A stretch of DNA of 7,012 nucleotides from Smithella sp. Lineage in GTDB: Bacteria; Desulfobacterota; Syntrophia; Syntrophales; Smithellaceae. Positions 1-6,362 of the stretch are shown in pieces. The stretch lies in contig JAAZOZ010000220.1 of the NCBI GenBank assembly GCA_012797505.1, forward strand, positions 1 to 7,012, read 5' to 3'. The notes beneath the pieces were generated by a model that was given only the letters and a program-made list of their open reading frames with translations, was not told the DNA's origin and ran no database searches. Position 1 is the stretch's first letter, and every line of letters begins with the position of its first letter. The position numbers and the translations under genes were made by a program.

Positions 1-248
1 TCCGCCAGTCCGTCCAGGTGCAGGCCGCCGGTCAGGCCAACCCAGACGGCAAGCGTAAGTACGGAGGCGACAAGCGCAGGAAAGATCAGGTTCAGTCCAA
101 ACCAGGCCAGCCAGACAAGACCGCCCACCGCAAGACCGACCACCGGATACCAGAAGGCGGCGCGACCGCTGTCGCCCGGCCGCCAGTTTTCCGGCACACC
201 GACAGGCAGCGTGGTCAGCAATCCGAATGCCGTGCGCAAATTCCGCAT
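1..248 (-). CDS. cobS: CobS, adenosylcobinamide-GDP ribazoletransferase (cobalamin synthase), N-terminal part
   Basis: CobS is an inner-membrane enzyme that joins alpha-ribazole (or its phosphate) to adenosylcobinamide-GDP, the last assembly step of the cobalamin nucleotide loop. Only the first 82 codons are in the window; the gene continues past position 1. Translation from ATG at 248 begins MRNLRTAFGLLTTLP, the usual CobS opening with an F-x-x-LT-x-LP pattern. WYPVVGL follows at about residues 33-39, then hydrophobic membrane segments at about 36-72, and HLDGLA at 77-82, the start of the conserved Asp-bearing metal-binding motif. The start is supported by a purine-rich Shine-Dalgarno (AAGAGGAA) a few bases upstream. 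It lies 38 nt downstream of cobT, so the two are almost certainly co-transcribed and functionally paired. Identification is strong; the C-terminal half cannot be checked. Confidence 0.92.
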   Translation of the reverse strand, partial: MRNLRTAFGLLTTLPVGVPENWRPGDSGRAAFWYPVVGLAVGGLVWLAWFGLNLIFPALVASVLTLAVWVGLTGGLHLDGLA

Positions 249-258
249 ACTGTTCCTC

Positions 259-293
259 TTCCCCTTCAACCTTTACCCTTCAGCCTTCAGCCT
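259..293 (-). repeat. Tandem 7-bp repeat across the cobT stop and cobS leader
   Basis: Read on the minus strand, five consecutive heptamers are AGGCTGA, AGGCTGA, AGGGTAA, AGGTTGA and AGGGGAA, with consensus AGGNTGA. The first two are identical. The first copy contains the cobT stop codon, and the last runs into the cobS Shine-Dalgarno region. Because the period is 7, the TGA/TAA triplets of successive copies fall in all three reading frames. Origin by slipped-strand duplication is an inference; the repeat itself is directly visible. Confidence 0.75.
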
Positions 294-1333
294 GCTTTAT
301 CACTTACTCCCGCTTCGTCAAACGTCGCCATCTCCCGCAGGAGACGGCAGGCCGCTTCCAGCAGGTGAAACGCCAGCACCGCCCCCGTCCCTTCACCGAG
401 GCGCAGATTGAGATTCAGAAGCGGGGTAAGACCGAGATGTTTGTGCATAACCTGATGCCCGATCTCCACCGACCGGTGCGCGCCGAAAAGATAATGACGC
501 ACATCCGGCACAAGCCCGACGCCAATCATCGCGGCAGCCGTTGAAATGAAGCCATCCACCGCTACGGGGATGCGGCGGGCGGCGGCGGCGATCATCACAC
601 CGGCAAGACCGGCGATTTCCAGGCCGCCGACTTTGCAAAGCACGTCCATCGGGTCGTTCGGGTCTGGCTGGTTGACGGCAATGGCCTGTTCGATCACCTG
701 TATCTTACGCAGGAGGCCGGCATCGTCGAGGCCCGTACCGCGTCCCGTTACTTTATCAACCGGTAATCCCGCCATTACGGCAACAATGGCCGCAGATGAG
801 GTGGTGTTGCCGATGCCCATGTCGCCTGTGGCAATCACATCGAGGCCTTTTTCGGCAATTTCGGCCAGCACCTCCATACCGCAGGCAAGCGCCTGTTCGG
901 CCTGGACGCGCGTCATGGCCGGCTCCTTTGCCATATTGCGCGTTCCATGCGCAATTTTCCGCCGCCAGAGCCCGGGCAGGGACGGATCAAAATCGGAAGC
1001 GACGCCGATATCGACAATATGCGTCGCGGCGCCCGCCTGACGCGCCAGCACATTGATGGCTGCGCCGCCGTGAAGAAAATTCAGCACCATTTGTTTTGTG
1101 ACTTCGACCGGAAAGGCGCTGACGCCCTCCAGCGCCACGCCGTGGTCCGCGGCCATGACGATCACCGCTTTTTTGGAAACCTCCGGCATCGGGTAGGCCT
1201 TCATGCCCGCCAGTTGGATGGAAATCTCCTCCAGCCGGCCGAGGCTTCCCGGGGGTTTGGTCAGGCGGTTTTGCCTGGCCTGTGCTTGTTTCGCGGCCTG
1301 TTTGTCAATCGGGGGAATCGTCGGATAATGCAT
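287..1333 (-). CDS. cobT: CobT, nicotinate-nucleotide-dimethylbenzimidazole phosphoribosyltransferase
   Basis: CobT is a cytoplasmic enzyme that transfers phosphoribose from nicotinate mononucleotide to a lower-ligand base such as 5,6-dimethylbenzimidazole, giving the alpha-ribotide used by CobS. The protein is 348 residues, normal for the family. Visible motifs are TKPPGSLGRLE (26-36), ADHGVALEGVSAFP (62-75), HGGAAINVLAR (88-98), GDMGIGNTTSSAA (170-182), GRGTGLDD (197-204), and RLGEGTGAVLA (311-321), which carries Glu314, the equivalent of the family's catalytic glutamate. The ATG at 1333 is chosen because AAAAGGA lies just upstream and the family start MHYPTIPPID fits. A longer frame to 1399 would run into btuF. 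The gene starts 13 nt after the btuF stop and ends 38 nt before cobS. One oddity is Asp171 where a Glu is usual in the GEMGIGNTT motif. Confidence 0.97.
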   Translation of the reverse strand: MHYPTIPPIDKQAAKQAQARQNRLTKPPGSLGRLEEISIQLAGMKAYPMPEVSKKAVIVMAADHGVALEGVSAFPVEVTKQMVLNFLHGGAAINVLARQAGAATHIVDIGVASDFDPSLPGLWRRKIAHGTRNMAKEPAMTRVQAEQALACGMEVLAEIAEKGLDVIATGDMGIGNTTSSAAIVAVMAGLPVDKVTGRGTGLDDAGLLRKIQVIEQAIAVNQPDPNDPMDVLCKVGGLEIAGLAGVMIAAAARRIPVAVDGFISTAAAMIGVGLVPDVRHYLFGAHRSVEIGHQVMHKHLGLTPLLNLNLRLGEGTGAVLAFHLLEAACRLLREMATFDEAGVSDKAG

Positions 1334-1346
1334 ATCGTGTCCTTTT

Positions 1347-2255
1347 TTACTGTTTTGGCTCCGGATGGAACATGAACGAAAGAATTTCGACCGCGTCAAA
1401 AATACGCGGAGAAGCGCGATTGATCAGATTGGCGTCGATCGGATAAATCTTGCCGTTTTTTACCGCCGGGACTTCTCCGAACGCCCGCCAGAATTTATAC
1501 ACGGCCTCAAACGTTTTGTCATTGACCATCGGCGCAAACACGATGATGTCCGGCGACGCGCTGATGATGCCCTCCGCGCTGTAGCGCGGATAGTTGGCGA
1601 CGTCGTTTCCGGCAACGTTCACCCCGCCGGCCCGTTCAATGACTTCATGGATCAGGGTTCCCCGGCCGGCGGTGATCATGGGCTCCATGCCCAGCTGGAA
1701 AAAAACGCGCGGCTTCTTTTTGCCGCGTGTCCGGACGGCAACAGAGCGTAATTTCTGCCGGAGTTTTTCAACCAGCGCGGCAGCCTCCTTTTCCCGGCCG
1801 GTGATGGCGCCGATATGCCCGATGCTTTTCAAAACGCCGGACGTGCTGGTCGGATTGGTGACATAGACGGGCAGCCCCAGTTTTTCCAGTTGCCTCACGG
1901 TTTCCTTCCGGTTGCCGTCGGCGGCGGCCAGAATCAAATCCGGCCGGAGCGCGACAATTTTTTCTATGGAAGGATTCGTAAAGCCGCCGATTTTCGTCTT
2001 GGCTTGGACGGCCGGAGGCCAGTCGCAAAAAGTGGTGACCCCGACGATTTTATCTTCCAGGCCCAGCGCGTAAAGCGTCTCCGAAATTCCGGGGGCGAGG
2101 GAAACAATCCTCTGCGGCGCAGGGACAAGCCGGACAAGACGGCCGGTTTCGTCCGTCGCGGCGCGGGCAAAAGAAGTTGCCACACAAGAGATCGCAAGAA
2201 GACCAGAGAACAGAAAAATCAAGAAAATATTTCTTGCAAGATTATTAGAATTCAT
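1347..2255 (-). CDS. btuF: BtuF-like periplasmic cobalamin-binding protein of an ABC importer
   Basis: This is a periplasmic substrate-binding protein of the helical-backbone (TroA-like, Peripla_BP_2) type, 302 residues. It probably carries corrinoids from BtuB to BtuCD. Residues about 8-32 form a Sec signal peptide, with cleavage likely after ARA (30-32). A cysteine at 24 lacks a proper lipobox, so a soluble periplasmic form is favoured. The mature part shows PQRIVSLAPGISETLYALG (48-66), then GVTTFCDWP (72-80), close to the B12-binder pattern, and VALRPDLILA (101-110). A long linking helix (about 155-175) follows, then the second lobe with SPDIIVFAP (234-242). The ATG at 2255 sits inside the end of btuB (ATGAATTCTAA, 11-nt overlap) without a clear Shine-Dalgarno, which suggests translational coupling. 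Related proteins bind haem or siderophores; the B12 assignment rests mainly on the riboswitch and cobTS neighbours. Confidence 0.9.
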   Translation of the reverse strand: MNSNNLARNIFLIFLFSGLLAISCVATSFARAATDETGRLVRLVPAPQRIVSLAPGISETLYALGLEDKIVGVTTFCDWPPAVQAKTKIGGFTNPSIEKIVALRPDLILAAADGNRKETVRQLEKLGLPVYVTNPTSTSGVLKSIGHIGAITGREKEAAALVEKLRQKLRSVAVRTRGKKKPRVFFQLGMEPMITAGRGTLIHEVIERAGGVNVAGNDVANYPRYSAEGIISASPDIIVFAPMVNDKTFEAVYKFWRAFGEVPAVKNGKIYPIDANLINRASPRIFDAVEILSFMFHPEPKQ

Positions 2256-4353
2256 AAGACACGCTGCCGAAAAATGATCTTCCCGCCCCCGGATATCCGC
2301 ACATTGTCGTTTTGACTGTGGTTTGATCGGTAAAAGATTGCAGATGAGTGTCGTATTCCTGATCAAAAAGGTTATTTGCCGACAGCGACAGAATCCAATT
2401 TTTGTAAAGCCGCTGCTGGATTTTCAGATCCGCCGTCCAGTAGGAATTGATGGTGTATATAACGGTTTTTGTGTTGGGATAGGTGGTGGACTCCGTATTG
2501 TAAACAACCTGGTCGCTCACGTATCGCGCTGTCGCCGTCGCGGTGAGCCCGAAATTGCTTTTGTAGGTGAGGTCGCCCTTGAACTGATTCTCCGGTGTCA
2601 TGGTTGCTCGCCGTTTGACCATACTGTATTGGAAATCCGGTGGAAGAAACGGAGGCCAGCCGTAATCCTGTTTTGTATATTCCCTGTTCTCTTCTTCCGC
2701 GTTTGTGTAAGTATAAGCCAGACTCAGAGAAAGATCATAAAAGGGACCAAGCTTAAGCCCCGCCTCAATGCCATCCGCCTTGTAGCCTGCCAGATTGATG
2801 GGACGCCACACGCCCTGGGAATCCGGTTCCCACTGGATTTTATTATCTACATTCCAGCGAAAATAAGACAGCGTTATGAATAACTTGTCCTTAAGCAAGG
2901 ACTGTTCGAGTGTAACATCCGTGTGCCAGCCCTTTTCGGGCTCTAAATCAGGGTTCCCCCTGGTATAAGGATCAGCCGGCCAATAGAGATCGTTAAGGGT
3001 GGGCGCCAGAAAGTGCTTTCCGTGGCTGATCTTCAATGCTGTTGTTTCAAACGGATTGACGACGATGCCGAAGAGGGGCAGGTTTTCCGAACCGAACGCC
3101 GAATGTCTTTCATGCCGAAAACCAGCTAAAGCCTTCCCGTATTTAAACGGCCTGTATTCAGCCTCTGTAAAATAGCCCTGGGTAAACACATGAGCCTCTG
3201 CCGTCGAATCGGAACCGTCGCGGATACCCGTCGTGCTTAAACCATAACTTTGATTCTTCCAGGCAAAGTTTTTGTATTCACCGCCTAAAAGTATTTTGGC
3301 CCCCTCAACAGGATGGATGTCCATATGTCCGTCTGTTCCCAGCACCTTATTGGTTACCCAGTTTTCCGCTCCGGAGCCATCGAATGCATAACGCGCATGG
3401 TTGTAATTTTCCATGTTCGTGTAATGGCCTTTGATGTCATAACCAAACCATTCCATCGGGTTGCCCTTGACATTGAGGACAAGGCGACCGTCCTTGTCGC
3501 GGCTGTGATCCAGCAGGGATGCGGATTCACTGTTATAAAACTTTTCCGAGCCGACATAATAATCCATCGTTCCCCTGGGCGGTACGACTCCGGGCGCGCC
3601 ATACTTTCTGTCGATGTAATCACCGTAGAGACTGATATTAATCGTTTCTTTCTTGTCCAGTAAAAGTTTCAGGGACACATCGTTTTGCCGAAGCCAGCTG
3701 TTGTCCCTGAAGCCGTCCGTTTCCATTCTGCCGGCCGTCAGATAATATCCAAAGTCGCCAACGACAAACATCCCGTTTTCCGCAGCTATTCGATAGGTGT
3801 TTTGCGTGCCGTAACCGGCGCCAATCTTCAGAGCCATTTTATCCTTTTTGGGCGCCTTAGTGATGATATTGACCGTTCCAGCCATTGCCCCTGATCCGTA
3901 AAGAAGAGAACCGGAACCTTTGACTATTTCAATCCGCTCAATGCTGTCGATGGGAATCTTTCCGACATCCGCAACGCCTAATGACGGGGAACCGACATTG
4001 ACCCCGTTGACAAGCACTTGGGTCGCGTTACCCCGCATCCCGCGAATATGGATCTCCTGGGAGGCCCCGCCGTAATTGCCGTAGGTCTGCCAATCTATGC
4101 CCGGCTCATTCGCCAGCAGCTCCCCGATGCTTTTCGCGCCGGACGCCTGAATATCCTTTTTATCTTTGATAATAACGGCATTGGGAATGTCTTTTCGCTT
4201 CTCCGGAACTTTCGTGGCGGTTACAATGACCGCATCCATTCGTATCGCATCATCCGGAGAACCACCCTCCGGCGCCGAAAACGAAAAACGGACTGAACCC
4301 ATGACTAAAAGGAATAAAACAAGAATGACAACTGATTTTGGAACGTGCTTCAT
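2245..4353 (-). CDS. btuB: BtuB-like TonB-dependent outer-membrane corrinoid receptor
   Basis: This 702-residue outer-membrane receptor probably imports cobalamin and other corrinoids with TonB energy. A signal peptide covers about residues 1-26. A TonB-box-like segment, MDAVIVTA, lies at 39-46. The plug domain (about 50-168) has the family signatures IHIRGMRG (101-108), VLVNGV (113-118), IERIEIVKGSGSLLYGSGAMAGTV (138-161, with the RIEIVKG and LYGSGA blocks) and NIITK (162-166). The rest is a 22-strand-type beta barrel, ending with NNLFDQEYD, a GYPGAGR turn and a terminal Phe (VSYEF) as needed for outer-membrane insertion. It is longer than E. coli BtuB (about 614), presumably through longer extracellular loops. 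The ATG at 4353 has a GGGGGAAAGGA Shine-Dalgarno at good spacing. The cobalamin riboswitch directly upstream makes the substrate call much firmer than the sequence alone. TonB, ExbB and ExbD are not in the window. Confidence 0.93.
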   Translation of the reverse strand: MKHVPKSVVILVLFLLVMGSVRFSFSAPEGGSPDDAIRMDAVIVTATKVPEKRKDIPNAVIIKDKKDIQASGAKSIGELLANEPGIDWQTYGNYGGASQEIHIRGMRGNATQVLVNGVNVGSPSLGVADVGKIPIDSIERIEIVKGSGSLLYGSGAMAGTVNIITKAPKKDKMALKIGAGYGTQNTYRIAAENGMFVVGDFGYYLTAGRMETDGFRDNSWLRQNDVSLKLLLDKKETINISLYGDYIDRKYGAPGVVPPRGTMDYYVGSEKFYNSESASLLDHSRDKDGRLVLNVKGNPMEWFGYDIKGHYTNMENYNHARYAFDGSGAENWVTNKVLGTDGHMDIHPVEGAKILLGGEYKNFAWKNQSYGLSTTGIRDGSDSTAEAHVFTQGYFTEAEYRPFKYGKALAGFRHERHSAFGSENLPLFGIVVNPFETTALKISHGKHFLAPTLNDLYWPADPYTRGNPDLEPEKGWHTDVTLEQSLLKDKLFITLSYFRWNVDNKIQWEPDSQGVWRPINLAGYKADGIEAGLKLGPFYDLSLSLAYTYTNAEEENREYTKQDYGWPPFLPPDFQYSMVKRRATMTPENQFKGDLTYKSNFGLTATATARYVSDQVVYNTESTTYPNTKTVIYTINSYWTADLKIQQRLYKNWILSLSANNLFDQEYDTHLQSFTDQTTVKTTMCGYPGAGRSFFGSVSYEF

Positions 4354-4357
4354 GGAA

Positions 4358-4388
4358 CTTTTCCTTTCCCCCTCGGGATAAAAGAAAG
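4358..4388 (-). promoter_or_regulatory. Possible hairpin sequestering the btuB ribosome binding site
   Basis: Between the riboswitch core and the btuB ATG, a pyrimidine tract (CUUUCUUUUAUCCC, 4388-4375) can pair imperfectly with the purine-rich stretch that contains the Shine-Dalgarno (GGGGGAAAGGA, 4372-4362). CCC pairs with GGG around a GAGG loop, followed by U-A and U-G pairs with an A bulge. No U-run follows, so this fits control of translation initiation better than transcription termination. It was folded by eye only; energies and the ligand-dependent alternative were not computed. Confidence 0.45.
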
Positions 4389-4396
4389 CAGATGGA

Positions 4397-4540
4397 ATTG
4401 TCCATAAAGTCTCCTGGCTTGCGGCAGCCTACTCTCCACGCCTTCCCGACATTTTAATGTCCGTGGCCTTTTGTGGATTTCGTTCCGCTTACAGTTGCGG
4501 GGCAGCGCCGGACTCTCACCGGCTTCCTTTTTTGGACAAC
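4397..4540 (-). promoter_or_regulatory. Cobalamin (AdoCbl/B12) riboswitch upstream of btuB
   Basis: The minus strand carries the conserved elements in the right order. The closing P1 stem is GUUGUCC (4540-4534) pairing with GGACAAU (4403-4397). A GCCGG/CCGGC hairpin enclosing UGAGAGU lies at 4523-4507. It is followed by the hallmark GCUGCCCCGCAACUGUAAGCGG block (about 4506-4485). Next come CCACGG (4466-4461), a GACAUU/AAUGUC hairpin (4461-4448), CGGGAAGGCG (4448-4439), and the 3' B12 box GCCGCAAGCCAGGAGAC (4425-4409). It binds a cobalamin and should repress btuB-btuF-cobT-cobS when the vitamin is plentiful. CCACGG differs from the usual CCACUG, and the bases after GGAGAC (UUUAUGG) differ from the common CCUGCC. 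The 5' arm starts only 5 nt after the btuD stop, so the element is embedded within the gene series. Identification is very strong. Confidence 0.96.
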
Positions 4541-4545
4541 CTTTT

Positions 4546-5322
4546 TCAGGTAAACAATGTCACGCGGGGCAACCCGTTATGAGGATTCGAATCGATCCCC
4601 ACGTCAACATCATAAACCTCCTTGATGTTTTTCGCGGTCAGAACATCCGCTGAAGTGCCTATAGCATATTTTTTCCCGTTGTAAAGCAAAAGAATGGCAT
4701 CGGCGTTCTGGGCAGCCAGATTGACGTCATGGGTGACAAAAACAACCGTCAGATGCTGAACGCGGCTAAGCTCGCGCAGCATCGACAGAAATTGCGCCTG
4801 GTGCTTCAAATCCAGAAAAACGGTGCTCTCGTCCAGGAGCAGAACTTTCGGCTCCTGCGCCAGGGCCCGCGCAATCAGCACCCGCTGACGCTCCCCGGCG
4901 GAAAGCTCGTTGAAACGCCGGTGCGCATACGCCAGGCAATCGGTTTTTGCCATGGCCTCGCGGACAATCCGGAAATCTTTTTTACCTTCAAACGCGATGG
5001 AACCCAGATGGGGAAAACGTCCCATCAGAACGATTTCTTCCGCAAAAAACGGGAAAACAGCCGGCGATTCCTGGGGAACCATCGCCATGGTCCGGGCAAT
5101 CTCCCGGCGGGTCCACCGGCGTGTGTCCCTGCCGTCGAGAAGCATCTGCCCCTGATCGGGAAAGAGCGTGGCATTGAGCATTTTCAGCAGCGTGGTCTTG
5201 CCGGAGCCGTTGGGCCCGATCACCGCGAGAATCCGCGCCGCGTCCAGGGCAAAGGACACACCGTCCAAAACAGGCCGGTCCGTGTAGCGAAAGGATATAT
5301 TCCGCGCGTCAAGGATCGGCAT
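4546..5322 (-). CDS. btuD: BtuD-like ABC transporter ATP-binding protein (cobalamin import)
   Basis: This 258-residue cytoplasmic ATPase drives the BtuC permease. All nucleotide-binding motifs are present: Walker A GPNGSGKTT (36-44), Q-loop Gln84 (VPQE), signature LSAGERQR (140-147), Walker B VLLLDE (160-165) and the H-loop His198 (VTHD). The D-loop region reads ESTVFLD rather than the usual EPTSALD, an uncommon but tolerable variation. The C-terminal KEVYDVDV segment is typical of the FhuC/BtuD/FepC subfamily. The ATG at 5322 overlaps the btuC stop as TAATG, so the two subunits are translationally coupled; AAAGGGG upstream can act as Shine-Dalgarno. A longer open frame to 5979 lies inside btuC and is not used. 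The subfamily also serves ferric siderophores and haem, so B12 specificity is inferred from the neighbourhood. Confidence 0.93.
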   Translation of the reverse strand: MPILDARNISFRYTDRPVLDGVSFALDAARILAVIGPNGSGKTTLLKMLNATLFPDQGQMLLDGRDTRRWTRREIARTMAMVPQESPAVFPFFAEEIVLMGRFPHLGSIAFEGKKDFRIVREAMAKTDCLAYAHRRFNELSAGERQRVLIARALAQEPKVLLLDESTVFLDLKHQAQFLSMLRELSRVQHLTVVFVTHDVNLAAQNADAILLLYNGKKYAIGTSADVLTAKNIKEVYDVDVGIDSNPHNGLPRVTLFT

Positions 5323-6362
5323 TATCCGCGCCCCTTTCTTCTCATCAGAAAAATAAAATAGGGGGCACCGCAAAGGGCGGTGATCACACCGACCGGCAGT
5401 TCCGCGGGCGCAATCATCGTCCGCGCCAGCGTGTCGGCAACGACCAGGAAGGAAGCGCCGAAAAGCGCTGCGGCGGGCAAAAGCAGCCTGTGATCGGAGC
5501 CGAACACCAGGCGCATCATGTGCGGAACCATGATGCCGACAAAACCAATGATGCCCGCCAGCGATACGGCCACCGCCGTGACAAGCGATGTCACACCGAG
5601 CAGGATGTATTTTGTGGCCCGGACATTGACGCCCATCTGCAGAGCCGTTTCCTCGCCCTGCACCATCAGGTTGAGCTTGCGCGCCTGCGCATAAAGAATG
5701 CCAAACCCAAAAAGCAGGCACAGAGCCGCCAGAAGGATTTCTTTTCCATCGGCGCCCGACAGATCGCCCATCAGCCAGAAGGTAATGCTGTGCAGTTCCA
5801 TGCTGTTGACGACGGACAGGGCAAAGAGAATCGCGGCGGAAAAAAAAGCGTTGACCACGACGCCGGCCAAAAGCAGCGAGTTGTCCAGCAGGAGCCCCCG
5901 CGATCCCCCGGCCACGACAAACACCAGAAAAACGGTGGCCAGCGCGCCGCAAAAAGCAAGAAACGGCACGCCCAGGCAAAAGGCGCCCGCGCCCAGCACA
6001 ATCCCGATAATCGCCCCCAGCGCCGATCCGCCGGAAATGCCCAGCACATAGGGATCGGCCAGCGGATTGCGCAAGAGCGCCTGAAAAACCACGCCGCCTG
6101 ACGACAAAGACGCACCGACGATGCCGGCAAACAATATCCGCGGCAGCCGCACATTCAGTAAAATGATCTGCTCCTCAGACGGAGAGGAGGGAGAAACGCC
6201 AAGCGCACCTGCGACGGCCGCCAGCAGATCCTTGGCGGGAATCGCAACGACGCCGATGCAAAGCGACGCCAGACAAACGGTTGCGAACAAAGCAAATAAC
6301 AGCGCGCTGATACTCAGAACTCTCGATAACGTAACCCGGCGGTAAATAGACAGGTCCTCCAA
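5322..6362 (-). CDS. btuC: BtuC-like FecCD-family ABC transporter permease (cobalamin import)
   Basis: This is an inner-membrane permease of the FecCD/BtuC family that forms the corrinoid channel with BtuD. From the TTG at 6362 it has 346 residues, the usual size, with about ten hydrophobic segments. Family blocks are LPRILFAGIVGASLSSGG (73-90), QALLRNPLADPYVLGISGGSALG (94-116), FWLMGDLSG (195-203), GFVGIMVPHMMRL (273-285) and ELPVGVITALCGAPYFIFL (321-339). GFVGIMVPH and its surroundings carry the helix that contacts the ATPase. The start is uncertain because no ATG is available. TTG at 6362 is the most downstream conventional choice. An ATT at 6347 has a perfect GGAGGA 7 nt before it. GTG at 6449 or 6506 would overlap the hydrolase gene. 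The end overlaps btuD by one base. The family call is certain; the substrate is from context. Confidence 0.92.
   Translation of the reverse strand: MEDLSIYRRVTLSRVLSISALLFALFATVCLASLCIGVVAIPAKDLLAAVAGALGVSPSSPSEEQIILLNVRLPRILFAGIVGASLSSGGVVFQALLRNPLADPYVLGISGGSALGAIIGIVLGAGAFCLGVPFLAFCGALATVFLVFVVAGGSRGLLLDNSLLLAGVVVNAFFSAAILFALSVVNSMELHSITFWLMGDLSGADGKEILLAALCLLFGFGILYAQARKLNLMVQGEETALQMGVNVRATKYILLGVTSLVTAVAVSLAGIIGFVGIMVPHMMRLVFGSDHRLLLPAAALFGASFLVVADTLARTMIAPAELPVGVITALCGAPYFIFLMRRKGRG

Noticed and set aside
546..1040. Plus-strand reading frame of 164 codons opposite cobT, and similar ones at 1815-2315 and 4729-5361.
   Set aside because: They are antisense shadows of strongly identified genes with no family motifs, a common artefact in GC-rich coding DNA.
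2180..2190. Cysteine in the BtuF signal region considered as a lipoprotein attachment site.
   Set aside because: The residues before it (A-I-S-C) lack the Leu/Val/Ile at -3, and a good ARA cleavage site follows.
2245..2366. Longer btuF starting at 2366.
   Set aside because: The added 37 residues lie in the btuB coding sequence and would bury the signal peptide, which begins properly at the ATG at 2255.
4560..4613. Small reading frame of 17 residues inside the btuD 3' end with AAGGAGG a few bases before ATGATG, ending just before the riboswitch (a leader-peptide look).
   Set aside because: The Shine-Dalgarno-like bases encode the conserved KEVYDV stretch of BtuD in another frame, so they are explained by protein coding; nothing else supports the peptide.
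5323..5979. Upstream extension of the btuD frame, giving a 477-residue protein.
   Set aside because: The extension lies wholly within btuC in another frame, and the ATG at 5322 matches the family start exactly.
5490..6101. Plus-strand reading frame of 203 codons opposite btuC.
   Set aside because: It is antisense to a clear membrane permease gene, and the translation is a low-complexity, charged sequence rich in Gln, Lys, Arg and His without any recognisable domain.
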